Positions 42,875 through 51,432 of a stretch of DNA of 64,000 bases are shown one piece after another; the first letter of the stretch is position 1; each line of letters starts with the position of its first letter. Made by a program: the position numbers and the translations under genes. The stretch spans positions 1,860,001 through 1,924,000 of the forward strand of contig OZ244872.1 in assembly GCA_965221215.1 (NCBI GenBank), in the 5' to 3' direction. The notes beneath the pieces were generated by a model, which was not told the DNA's origin, searched no databases, and worked only from the letters and a program-made list of their open reading frames with translations. This DNA comes from Aldehydirespirator sp965221215 (lineage in GTDB: Bacteria > Actinomycetota > Acidimicrobiia > Acidimicrobiales > Aldehydirespiratoraceae).

Positions 42875-42939
42875 TTGTATTGGGGTTGGCCGTGCGCTAC
42901 CCTCGCAAATCCTGACTTGTCTTATCGGAATTATCGGAA
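42875..42939 (+). promoter_or_regulatory. Promoter and downstream tandem site of the siroheme/reductase operon
   Basis: TTGTAT (42875-42880), 17 bp, TACCCT (42898-42903). In the short leader, TTATCGGAA occurs twice in tandem at 42922-42930 and 42931-42939; it shares the ATCGG core with the upstream dyad. Sites on both sides of the start suggest repression by a regulator binding around the promoter. Confidence 0.5.
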
Positions 42940-42943
42940 TCAG

Positions 42944-43600
42944 ATGACCAGTACGCCACCGTCCTATCCCGTGAACCTGTGCCTCACCGGACATCACGTC
43001 CTGGTGGTGGGCGGCGGCCCGGTCGCGGCCCGCAAGGTGGAGGGGCTGCTGCAGGCGGGCGCCTGGGTGACGGTGGTCGCCCCAGCCGCCAGCGCCGCCA
43101 TCGCCGAGAATCCTGAGGTGGTCTGGCACCGGCGGGCCTATCAGCCCGGCGAGTCGGGCGCCTACCGGCTGGTGGTGACGGCCACCAGCGACCCGGCGGT
43201 CAACGCCATGGTGGCTCGGGACTGCGAAGCGGCCAACGTCTTCGTCAACTCGGCCGACGATCCGGACAACTGCACCTTCACGCTGCCGTCGGTGGCCCGG
43301 CGCGGCGACCTGCAGGTGGCGGTCTCCACCGGCGGGCGCAGCCCCGCGCTGGCCCGCTGGCTCCGACAGCGGATCGAGCGAGAGATCGACTCGGGCTACG
43401 CCACCCTGCTGGAACTGCTGGCCGAGACCCGCGGCGACGCCAAAGCCGCGTTCGGCACCTCGGAGCTGCCCGGCTGGGAGGACGCGCTCGACGGCGGGCT
43501 CCTCGAATTGGTGAGGGTCGGGCGCACCGTCGAGGCCCGAGCCCTGCTGCGGCGCCACCTCGGACTCGTCCCCGACGACGCACAGGCTCTGGCGTCGTGA
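42944..43600 (+). CDS. Precorrin-2 dehydrogenase / sirohydrochlorin ferrochelatase (CysG N-terminal type)
   Basis: 218 residues. The start NLCLTGHHVLVVGGGPVAAR is the NAD-binding signature of siroheme synthase N-terminal domains, and NSADDPDNCTFTLPSVARRG and VSTGGRSPALAR are conserved further segments. It oxidises precorrin-2 and inserts iron to form siroheme, the cofactor of the next gene product. The uroporphyrinogen methylase domain of full CysG is absent. The operator and promoter lie just upstream; I chose the ATG at 42944. Confidence 0.9.
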   Translation: MTSTPPSYPVNLCLTGHHVLVVGGGPVAARKVEGLLQAGAWVTVVAPAASAAIAENPEVVWHRRAYQPGESGAYRLVVTATSDPAVNAMVARDCEAANVFVNSADDPDNCTFTLPSVARRGDLQVAVSTGGRSPALARWLRQRIEREIDSGYATLLELLAETRGDAKAAFGTSELPGWEDALDGGLLELVRVGRTVEARALLRRHLGLVPDDAQALAS

Positions 43601-43690
43601 CGCTCACCTCTCCCACGCCGGCTGCCGACAGCTTGCCCACCGCCCCCGACGCAATCACCCGACAGCCCTGACCGCGCTAGGAGCCGTGCT

Positions 43691-45508
43691 ATGACCCTGC
43701 TGGAGCCCCGCATCGCCCCCACGACGCCCCCGCCTCCGCCCGCCGACGGCCCGGTAGACCCCGCCATCGGTGCCGATGTCGACAAGTACCGCCAGCAGTA
43801 TGCGCTCTTCGAGGCGGGCGAGCTGAGCGACGAGGTGTTCCGGGTCTTCCGGCTCACCAACGGCATCTACGGTCAGCGCCAGGGCGGCACCAACCAGATG
43901 GTCCGGGTGAAGGTGCCCTACGGGTCGATCAGGCCCGAGCAGCTTGAAATGATCGGCTGGCTGGTCGACAACTACAGCCGGGGCTGGGGCCACATCACCA
44001 CCCGCCAGAACATCCAGTTCCACTTCGTGCAGCTCGACCAGATTCCCGAGGTGCTGGAGCATCTGGCCTCGGTCGGCCTCAGCACCCGGGAGGCCTGCGG
44101 CGACACTGTCCGCAACATTCAGGGCTGCCACCTGGCCGGCGCCTGCCCCCATGAGCAGCTCGACATAACCCCGTGGGCCGAGGCCGCCTACCGCCACTTC
44201 GTGCGCAACCCGATCAGCCAGCGGCTGCCCCGCAAGTTCAAGATCAACTTCTCGGGCTGCGAGACCGACTGCGGCCAGGCCATGTTCAACGACGTGGGCG
44301 TGATCGGCGTGGCGCGCCGCACCGACCGCGGCGAGGTCGAGCGGGGCTTCAGGGTGTTCATCGCGGGCGGCCTCGGCACCACCCCCCATCCGGCTCTGGC
44401 CCTCGAGGACTTCACTCCCCGAGAGGAGCTGCTGCCCACCATCGAGGCCTGCCTGCGGGTGTTCGACCAGGCCGGCAACCGCGACAACAAGCTGCGGGCC
44501 CGCATGAAGTGGCTGGTCGACACCCTCGGCTTCGAGGAGGTCCAGCGCCGCGTGTTGACCCAGCGCAAGTTCCTGGTGGCGTCCACCTCTTGGCCGGGCG
44601 GGATCCCCGCCGAGGTGCAGATCGACGGCGACGACCCCGCCGGCGCAATCGATCCGGCCTCGGCCACCGCCATCGGCCACGGCACGCCGGTCACCATCGG
44701 CACCGGGACCGCCTACCAGCGGTGGGAGCGGGCCAACGTGGTGCGGGGCACGCGCGACGGCACCGTCTCGGTCTACGCCCAGGCCTATCTGGGCGACATC
44801 ACCGGCGACCAGTTCCGGGCCCTGGCCGCCCTGCAGCGCGACCTCGGCGCCGACGTGCGGCTGACCAACCGCCAGAACGCAGTGTTCCGGGGCCTGCACC
44901 CCGACGACCTGGCTGCGGTCCACGACCGACTAGCCGCCATCGACATGGCCCGACCCGGCGCGGAGCTGGCCCGAGACGTGGTGGCCTGCCCTGGCTCGGA
45001 TACCTGCAACCTGGCCGTCACCCAGAGCCGCGGCCTCGGCGACGCCATCGGCCGGCGCCTCGAGGACGAGGGCCTGGCCGAGGTGGGCGGCATCCGCATC
45101 AACATCTCCGGCTGCCCCAACTCCTGCGGCCAGCACCACGCGTCGGACATCGGCTTCTTCGGGGCCGAGCGGCGGGCCAACGGACGCAGCGCCCCCGGCT
45201 ACCAGATGCTGCTCGGCGGCTACATCGGCGCCCAGCAGATGCACTTCGGCGAGAAGGCCCTGCGCCTGCCCGCCCGCAACGCCCCCGAGGCCGCCGTCCG
45301 GGTGATCCGCCGCTTCGTCGGCGAGCGCCGGGCCACCGAGAGCTTCCGGAACTGGATGGAGCGCGTCGGCGGCGTCCGGGCCGTGGCCGAGCAACTCAAG
45401 GATCTCGACGAGTTCCCCGCCTTCGAGACCGACCCGTCGTTCTACGTGGACTTCGACGAGACCGGTCCCTACACGGTGCAAACCGGCGCCTCGGAGTGCG
45501 CCACCTGA
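43691..45508 (+). CDS. Ferredoxin-dependent sulfite or nitrite reductase
   Basis: 605 residues with two half-repeats typical of siroheme reductases. TTRQNIQFHFV and VRLTNRQNAVFRG are the siroheme-contact segments, and ACPGSDTCNLAVTQ plus NISGCPNSCGQHH give the four Cys ligands of the 4Fe-4S/siroheme centre. It reduces sulfite to sulfide or nitrite to ammonia with six electrons. It lies 90 bp after the siroheme gene with AGGAG before the ATG. Sulfite versus nitrite is not decided from sequence. Confidence 0.9.
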   Translation: MTLLEPRIAPTTPPPPPADGPVDPAIGADVDKYRQQYALFEAGELSDEVFRVFRLTNGIYGQRQGGTNQMVRVKVPYGSIRPEQLEMIGWLVDNYSRGWGHITTRQNIQFHFVQLDQIPEVLEHLASVGLSTREACGDTVRNIQGCHLAGACPHEQLDITPWAEAAYRHFVRNPISQRLPRKFKINFSGCETDCGQAMFNDVGVIGVARRTDRGEVERGFRVFIAGGLGTTPHPALALEDFTPREELLPTIEACLRVFDQAGNRDNKLRARMKWLVDTLGFEEVQRRVLTQRKFLVASTSWPGGIPAEVQIDGDDPAGAIDPASATAIGHGTPVTIGTGTAYQRWERANVVRGTRDGTVSVYAQAYLGDITGDQFRALAALQRDLGADVRLTNRQNAVFRGLHPDDLAAVHDRLAAIDMARPGAELARDVVACPGSDTCNLAVTQSRGLGDAIGRRLEDEGLAEVGGIRINISGCPNSCGQHHASDIGFFGAERRANGRSAPGYQMLLGGYIGAQQMHFGEKALRLPARNAPEAAVRVIRRFVGERRATESFRNWMERVGGVRAVAEQLKDLDEFPAFETDPSFYVDFDETGPYTVQTGASECAT

Positions 45509-45527
45509 ACGGACTGGGACGACGCCG

Positions 45528-45561
45528 CTCCGGTTGGCTTGCAGCCGACAACCAACCGGAG
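45528..45561 (+). terminator. Hairpin between convergent reductase and ABC genes
   Basis: Perfect 10-bp stem CTCCGGTTGG / CCAACCGGAG with a 14-nt loop, 20 bp after the reductase stop. There is no T-tract, as is common in high-GC hosts. The right arm lies in a 17-bp duplicate (45557-45573) of the reductase 3' end (45492-45508). Confidence 0.6.
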
Positions 45562-45603
45562 TGCGCCACCTGAGCGAGCTGACAGACGGTCGAAGCCGCT
45601 GGG

Positions 45604-46620
45604 CTATCCGGCGGGTCGGGCAGCGATGTCGACGGCCACGGGGTGATGGCAGGCGACGTAGTGGTCGCCGTCGCCAATCGGCTCGCTGACCGGCTCGACC
45701 TCGCGGCACACCTCGGTTGCCCGCGGGCAGCGGGTATGGAACCGGCAGCCGCTCGGGGGCGCGGTCGCCGACGGCAGCTCGTCGCCGATGTCGCCCTCTT
45801 CGGCGGCCACCGCCGCGGCGGGCTCGGGGATGGAGGCCAGCAGCGCCCGGGTGTAGGGATGGGCGGGGCGAGAGTAGATCTCGGCGGTGCTGCCGATCTC
45901 GCACACCTTGCCCAGATACATGACCACTATCCGGTCGCTGACGTTCTTCACCACCGCCAGATCGTGCGAGATGAACAGCACCGTCAGCCCGTAGCGGCGC
46001 TTCATGTCTTGGAGCAGGTTCAGGATCTGGGCCTGGATCGACACGTCGAGCGCCGACACCGGCTCGTCGCAGATCAGCACCTTGGGGTCGAGGGCCAGGG
46101 CCCGGGCGATGCCGATGCGCTGGCACTGGCCGCCGGAAAACTCGTGGGGTCGCCGGTCGCCGTGGCGGGCCTCCACCCCGACCGCCTCCATGAGCTCGTC
46201 GATGCGGTCGCGGCTCCATGATCCGATGTCGTCGCCCCACACGGCCAGGCCCTCGGCGATCACGTCGCGGACCCGGCGGCGGGGGTTGAGCGACGAGATC
46301 GGATCCTGGAAGATCATCTGCAGGCGGGGCCGCACCCGGCGCAGCTCCTCGCCCTCGAGGCCGGCGAGGTCCCGACCCTCGAACAGCACCTCTCCGGCGG
46401 TGATGTCGACCAGGCGGATGATGGCCCGGGCCACCGTCGACTTGCCGCACCCGGACTCGCCCACGATGCCGAGCGTCTCGCCCTCGGCCACATCGAAGCT
46501 CACGCCCGACACGGCGTGAACAACCCGCCCGCGGCCTGCACCGAAGTGCACCACAAGGTCCTTGACCGCCAAGAGCATGTCTTCGCGGCCCCGCAGCTGC
46601 GCCCGGCCGCTGCCGGCCAT
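45604..46620 (-). CDS. Dipeptide/oligopeptide ABC transporter ATP-binding protein (DppF type)
   Basis: 338 residues from an ATG overlapping the previous TGA by one base. Walker A GESGCGKST, signature FSGGQCQRIGIARAL, Walker B VLICDEPVSALDV, H-loop ISHDLAVV. The oligopeptide C-terminal extension has the Cys-rich pattern CRFHTRCPRATEVC, which may bind an iron-sulfur cluster. It forms the importer ATPase pair with the next gene upstream. It is the last gene of the cluster. Confidence 0.92.
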   Translation of the reverse strand: MAGSGRAQLRGREDMLLAVKDLVVHFGAGRGRVVHAVSGVSFDVAEGETLGIVGESGCGKSTVARAIIRLVDITAGEVLFEGRDLAGLEGEELRRVRPRLQMIFQDPISSLNPRRRVRDVIAEGLAVWGDDIGSWSRDRIDELMEAVGVEARHGDRRPHEFSGGQCQRIGIARALALDPKVLICDEPVSALDVSIQAQILNLLQDMKRRYGLTVLFISHDLAVVKNVSDRIVVMYLGKVCEIGSTAEIYSRPAHPYTRALLASIPEPAAAVAAEEGDIGDELPSATAPPSGCRFHTRCPRATEVCREVEPVSEPIGDGDHYVACHHPVAVDIAARPAG

Positions 46621-47672
46621 CAGCGGTCGCCCCCGACCGACATTCCTGCCGAGGTCACTCCCGCGGCCCGGTTGGCCGACATGGCGGCCGCGCCCCGCTC
46701 GGTGCCCGCCGGATGCAGGCAGGCAAAGCGGTGAAGTCCCAGCAGGCCATCCAGCTCGGGAATGCTGTTGAGACAGTCGCTTTGGGCGTAGGCGCAGCGG
46801 GGCGCGAAGGCGCACGCCTCGGGCGGGTCGATCGACTCCGGCGGTCGGCCCGGGATCGGATCGAGCCGGTGATGGACGGGATCCTCGATGCGGGGGATCG
46901 ACCGCAGCAGCGCCTCGGTGTAGGGGTGGCGCATGTCGGCGAAGAGGGTGTCGGCGTCGGCGGTCTCCACCACCCGGCCCGCGTACATCACCGCCACATC
47001 GTCGGCCCGGCCTCGGGCCACCCCCAGGTCGTGGGTGATGAGGATCATCGACATCCCCCGGTGGCGCCGCAGGTCGTCGAGCAGGTCGAGCAGATGCTTC
47101 TGCACGGTGACGTCCACCGCGGTGGTGGGCTCGTCCGCGATCAGCAGCCGGGGCCGGCAGGCCAGCGCCATGGCGATGACCACCCGCTGGCGCAGCCCGC
47201 CCGACAGCTCGTGCGGATACTGCCGCACCCGCCGGGCCGGCTCGGGCACGCCCACCGTGTCGAGCAGCTCGACGGCCTCGGATCGGGCCTCGGACCGGGA
47301 CCGGCCCAGGTGGTAGCGGAGGGTCTCGGCGATCTGCTCGCCCACCCGTTTGACCGGATTGAGCGAGGTCATTGGATCCTGGAACACCATGGTCATCTGC
47401 ACGCCGAAGAAGTGCTTGGTTCCCGCCGCGGCCAGGGCCCGCACGTCGTGGCCGTCGTAGGTCACCTCGCCGCTCACCCGCGCGGTGCGGGGCAGCAGGT
47501 TCATCAGCGTCTTGGCCGTGACCGACTTGCCCGACCCCGACTCCCCCACGATGGCCAGGGTCTGGCCCTCATGCAGGTCGAAGCTCACGCCGTTGACGGC
47601 GTTGACGTCGCCCCGCTCGGTCGCGAACCGCACATGCAGGTCGCGCACCGACAACAGCGGATCACCGGTCAT
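46620..47672 (-). CDS. Dipeptide/oligopeptide ABC transporter ATP-binding protein (DppD type)
   Basis: 350 residues from MTGDPLLSVRDLHVRF. Walker A GESGSGKSV, Q-loop MVFQDPMTSLNPVKRV, signature LSGGLRQRVVIAMAL, Walker B LLIADEPTTAVDV, and the C-terminal Cys cluster (CAFAPRCAYAQSDC). It drives uptake with DppF. It lies 67 bp after the DppC-type permease gene and one base into the DppF gene. Confidence 0.92.
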   Translation of the reverse strand: MTGDPLLSVRDLHVRFATERGDVNAVNGVSFDLHEGQTLAIVGESGSGKSVTAKTLMNLLPRTARVSGEVTYDGHDVRALAAAGTKHFFGVQMTMVFQDPMTSLNPVKRVGEQIAETLRYHLGRSRSEARSEAVELLDTVGVPEPARRVRQYPHELSGGLRQRVVIAMALACRPRLLIADEPTTAVDVTVQKHLLDLLDDLRRHRGMSMILITHDLGVARGRADDVAVMYAGRVVETADADTLFADMRHPYTEALLRSIPRIEDPVHHRLDPIPGRPPESIDPPEACAFAPRCAYAQSDCLNSIPELDGLLGLHRFACLHPAGTERGAAAMSANRAAGVTSAGMSVGGDR

Positions 47673-47739
47673 CAGCGCGCCCACGCCCACCGATCGCACC
47701 GCGAATGCAGCGCGGGCGCAACCCGTCGCTTCGGATCCA

Positions 47740-48564
47740 TCAGAAGGCCAGCTCTTTGACGTCGAAGTGCTGGCGTATGCGGTCGCCGGCGAAGTTCAGC
47801 GAGAGCACGGTGGCGAACATCACCGCCACCGGGAACATCGTCACATGGGCGGCGTTCTGCAGGTCGCGCAGACCGGAGCCGTCGACGATCATCTTGCCCC
47901 ACGAGATGGCGTTGTCGCCGGCCACCGACAGTCCCAGGAAGGCGAGCGAGCCCTCGGCCACTACGGCCACGGCCATGCCGAGCAGGGTCAGCGCGCCCAT
48001 GGGGATGACCACGTTGGGCAGCAGCTCTCGCACGATGATCCGGCCGTGGGTGGCCCCGAGCACCCGGGCCGCGGCCACGAACTCGCGCTCGGCGAACACC
48101 AGCGTGGAGGCCCGCGACAGCAGGCCTACGGGTGCTACCGCCAGGATCCCGATGGTGAGGCTCACCACCAGCAGGCTGCGCTCGAGGGTGACGGTTATCA
48201 GGATGGCCAGCACCAGCGCCGGGAACGACAGCAGCACGAAGAACACGAAGCCCACGCCCTGATCCAGCCGGCCCCGGAAGTAGCCGGCCAGGATCCCCAG
48301 CCCGCCCCCCACCACCATCCCGAACACGATGGCGAAGCCGCCCACGGCCAGGCTGATGCGGGCGCCGTGCACGGTGCGCGAGAACACGTCGCGGCCCAGC
48401 GCGTCGGTGCCGAACCAGGCGTCGGCGGAGGGCGCCTCCCGGGGTCCGCCGAAGGCCACCTCGGTGGGGTCGGCTATGGGCAGCAGCGGCGCGAAGGTGG
48501 CCACCAGCGCCATGATCGCCAGCCACCCCACCGCCAGCCAGAAGCAGAATCCTAGACGCCTCAC
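47740..48564 (-). CDS. Dipeptide-type ABC transporter permease (DppC family)
   Basis: 274 residues from a GTG overlapping the DppB stop (GTGA). It has about six membrane helices, the periplasmic GTDALGRDVFSRTVHGARIS segment typical of DppC, and the EAA-type loop EFVAAARVLGATHGRIIVRE. It forms the translocation channel with DppB. Confidence 0.92.
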   Translation of the reverse strand: MRRLGFCFWLAVGWLAIMALVATFAPLLPIADPTEVAFGGPREAPSADAWFGTDALGRDVFSRTVHGARISLAVGGFAIVFGMVVGGGLGILAGYFRGRLDQGVGFVFFVLLSFPALVLAILITVTLERSLLVVSLTIGILAVAPVGLLSRASTLVFAEREFVAAARVLGATHGRIIVRELLPNVVIPMGALTLLGMAVAVVAEGSLAFLGLSVAGDNAISWGKMIVDGSGLRDLQNAAHVTMFPVAVMFATVLSLNFAGDRIRQHFDVKELAF

Positions 48565-49559
48565 CGGGCCCGCACCCTCGGATCCAGCCAGCTGTAGAGC
48601 AGGTCCACCAGGAAGTTGAGCACCACGAAGGTGACCGCCACCACCATCACGATGGCCAGCACCACCGGGAAGTCGTCGCGGATCACCGCGGTCACGATCT
48701 CCCGGCCGATCCCCGGAATGCCGAAGATCTGCTCCACCACCAGCGACCCGCCGATCAGGGTGCCGGTGCTGACCCCGAAGACGGTCACCACCGAGAACAG
48801 CGACGGCCGCAGGGCGTGGCGGAACATGATGCGCATCGGCGGCAGCCCCTTGGCTCGGGCCATGTGCACGTAGTCCTCCTGCAGGGTGGTGATCAGGTCG
48901 GTGCGCAGCAGCCGCTGGTAGCTGGCCGCCAGCGGCAGGCCGAGCGTGAGGGCGGGCAGCACCATGGAGAAGAGCAGCCCGGAGACGCTGTCGCTCTCGT
49001 AGGCCGACGGGAAGATCTGCCAGCGCAGCGCCAGCAGGTACAGCAGCACCACCCCCAGCGCGAAGTTGGGCACCGACAGCAGGCCGAACGACGCCACGGT
49101 GGAGCCTCGGTCGAAGGCCCGGTTGGCCCGGTAGGCGGCTGCCACGCCCCACGGGACGGCCAGCCCCAGCGCCACAGCCTGGGCCATCGCCAGCAGGATC
49201 ACCGTCTCGGGCAGCTTCTCGCGGATCACCTGGCTCACCGGCTGGTCGTTCTGGAACGAGGTGCCGAAGTCGCCGGTGGCCATGTCGCGCAGCCACAGCA
49301 GATAGCGCGCCGGCACGGCCCGGTCGAGGTGGAATTCGGCTCGGGCCGCGGCCACGGTGTCGCAGTCCCGGCTGGCGGCGTCCACCATGGTGTCCTCAGC
49401 GGTGCCGGCCTCGATGGCGTCGCAATCCAGCTCGGCCAGCACGCCCACCACGTTCACGAGCGGGTCGCCCAGCAGGTTCATGGCCGCGAAGCCCAGGAAG
49501 GTCACCGCGAACAGCACGGCGAACAGCAGCGCCACCCGGCGCAGCACGAACCTGGCCAC
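48561..49559 (-). CDS. Dipeptide-type ABC transporter permease (DppB family)
   Basis: 332 residues. N-terminal membrane helix (VALLFAVLFAVTFLGFAAM), a large external loop with an unusual Cys-containing insertion (ELDCDAIEAGTAED...SRDCDTVAA), GDFGTSF, and the EAA-type loop EDYVHMARAKGLPPMRIMFR. It pairs with DppC; the start lies 30 bp after the first binding-protein gene. Confidence 0.92.
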   Translation of the reverse strand: MARFVLRRVALLFAVLFAVTFLGFAAMNLLGDPLVNVVGVLAELDCDAIEAGTAEDTMVDAASRDCDTVAAARAEFHLDRAVPARYLLWLRDMATGDFGTSFQNDQPVSQVIREKLPETVILLAMAQAVALGLAVPWGVAAAYRANRAFDRGSTVASFGLLSVPNFALGVVLLYLLALRWQIFPSAYESDSVSGLLFSMVLPALTLGLPLAASYQRLLRTDLITTLQEDYVHMARAKGLPPMRIMFRHALRPSLFSVVTVFGVSTGTLIGGSLVVEQIFGIPGIGREIVTAVIRDDFPVVLAIVMVVAVTFVVLNFLVDLLYSWLDPRVRAR

Positions 49560-49589
49560 CAGTCCCCCGCCCCCCGGTCGCCCAAATTG

Positions 49590-51398
49590 TCAGTTAAGCC
49601 AGACCTGGTGCAGCCAGATCCGTCCCTGATTGTTGCAGAAGAGCGGGTCGCCGGCGGGCCCCGTGGCCCCGCAGACGTTGTGGACGTTGTCGCGGGCGCC
49701 GACGGTCCAGTTGGTGTGGGTGAGCAGGATGGACTCGTAGGCGTCGCGGTTGATCGCCTGGATGCGGTGCCAGATCTCCACTCGCCGGTCGAGGTCGTCG
49801 ATGGCGCGCTGCTCGTACATCAGATCGTCGCGCTCGGGGTCGCAGTGGCGGCTGAAGTTGAGCGAGATGAAGCTGATCGACCCGCACTCCATGAAGATGA
49901 CGTCGTTGTCGGGGTCGACCGCCCCGAAGGCCGAGCTCAGCGCTACGTCGTAGTTTCCCAGCGCCACGTCGACGATCAGCTCGTCGAGGTGCTTCACCGT
50001 GGTGTCGACGTTGAAGAACTCTCCCCAAGTGGCTGCCAGCAGATCGCGGGCCCGGTCGCTCTCCACCGACGGGCCGGGAAGGCCGAGGCGCATGTTGATC
50101 CTGCCCTCCGAGCAGTTCTGGGGATGCTCGGCGCAGTGCTCGGCCACCAGCGGCCCGGCCCGCTCGGCCATGTTCGTCTCCTGGGCGACCTCGGGGTTGC
50201 GCCAGATCAGGTCGGGATGGAAGATCGACTCGGCCGCCGGTGCCACCCCCTCGCCCAGCAGCTCCACGTAGAGGTCTTGGTCGGTGGCGAACGTGAGCGC
50301 CTGGCGGGCCCGGATGTCGGAGAAGACCGGGCTCCTCGTGTTGATGAACAGCACAGACTCGTCGGCCCGCACGTTCTCAATGGTGGTCACCCCCCGATCG
50401 GCCGCGTCGCGCAGCGTCACGATGGCCCCCGTGCTGGCGGTGACCATCAGGTCGAGCTCTCCCGCGATCAGCCGCTGGGCGGCCGCGCTCGAGTCGGGGA
50501 TGGGGTACACCTCGATGCGGTCGAGATAAACGTCGATCAGATCGGCGGCCCAGTAGTCGGGGTTGCGCACCAGCACCGTCACCTCGTCCTGGATGCGGCT
50601 CTGCACCATGAACGGGCCGGTGCCGACCGGCATTTGGTTGAGCGCGGGATCGGCGGCGGCCCGCTGTAGCCACTCCGACGGCAGGACCATCCCGATCTGA
50701 GTCGTGAAGGCGTTGGGCAGGTGGGCCGAGGGCCGCACGCCGACGAACTCGACGGTGTGGTCGTCGATCTTGCGGATGGGCTCGTCGGGGTCGAATCCGG
50801 GCTGGAACGCAATCGAGATCAGGGGGTCGGCCAGCTGTGCCTGGAACGTGGCCACCACATCGTCGGCGTCGAGCCCGGTCCCGTCGTGGAAGCGCACCCC
50901 CTCGCGCAGCTTCATCCGCCAGACGCTGCCGTCGCCGATCTTGGTCCACGACTCGGCCAGGAACGGGATCCAGTTGCCGTCGGCGTCGAAGTAGGCCAGC
51001 GGGTCGAAGACCGGCCCGGCCATCAAGAAGACGGGGGTCGAGATGGCGTTGGCCGCCGGGTTGAGGCCGTCGCCCTCGGCGTAGGCGCCCACTCTCAGCG
51101 TGCCGCCGTAGACGGGGCCCGGCTCGCCGCCGTCGGCGGGCGGCGCAGTGGTGGTCGTGGTGTCCACCGGCGCCACCAACAGCTCCGACTCGTCCGGTGG
51201 GTTCTGCTCAACAACCGCGGGCGCCTCGTCAGCCTCGCCGCCAGAGGCCGTCGGCTCGGCCGCAGCGGGCTCAGAAGTCGGGGGGGCTTGGGGCTCGCCG
51301 CTGCCGTTTCCGCCGCCGCACGCCGCCGCCGCAAGGGCGAAGGCGACCACGGCCGCGAGCCCGACCCTCCGAGGAATGCGGCTCCGTCGAGCAGCCAT
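49590..51398 (-). CDS. ABC transporter substrate-binding lipoprotein, SBP family 5 (copy 1)
   Basis: 602 residues. The signal peptide ends in a lipobox AAAACGGG with C27 as the lipidated residue, followed by a Pro/Thr-rich linker (ELLVAPVDTTTTTAPP) and the family 5 domain (YGGTLRVG, ESWTKIGDGSVWRMKLREGV, FHDGTGLDADDVV). It binds a peptide or similar ligand outside the membrane and delivers it to DppBC. A paralogue is immediately upstream. Confidence 0.92.
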   Translation of the reverse strand: MAARRSRIPRRVGLAAVVAFALAAAACGGGNGSGEPQAPPTSEPAAAEPTASGGEADEAPAVVEQNPPDESELLVAPVDTTTTTAPPADGGEPGPVYGGTLRVGAYAEGDGLNPAANAISTPVFLMAGPVFDPLAYFDADGNWIPFLAESWTKIGDGSVWRMKLREGVRFHDGTGLDADDVVATFQAQLADPLISIAFQPGFDPDEPIRKIDDHTVEFVGVRPSAHLPNAFTTQIGMVLPSEWLQRAAADPALNQMPVGTGPFMVQSRIQDEVTVLVRNPDYWAADLIDVYLDRIEVYPIPDSSAAAQRLIAGELDLMVTASTGAIVTLRDAADRGVTTIENVRADESVLFINTRSPVFSDIRARQALTFATDQDLYVELLGEGVAPAAESIFHPDLIWRNPEVAQETNMAERAGPLVAEHCAEHPQNCSEGRINMRLGLPGPSVESDRARDLLAATWGEFFNVDTTVKHLDELIVDVALGNYDVALSSAFGAVDPDNDVIFMECGSISFISLNFSRHCDPERDDLMYEQRAIDDLDRRVEIWHRIQAINRDAYESILLTHTNWTVGARDNVHNVCGATGPAGDPLFCNNQGRIWLHQVWLN

Positions 51399-51432
51399 GC
51401 CAAATCGCCCTTCGATGCCCAGCCCGCGGCCG

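Noticed and set aside
42287..42943. Upstream extension of the siroheme gene to 42287
   Set aside because: It would run through the repeat element, the promoter and the operator; the ATG at 42944 fits the family N-terminus.
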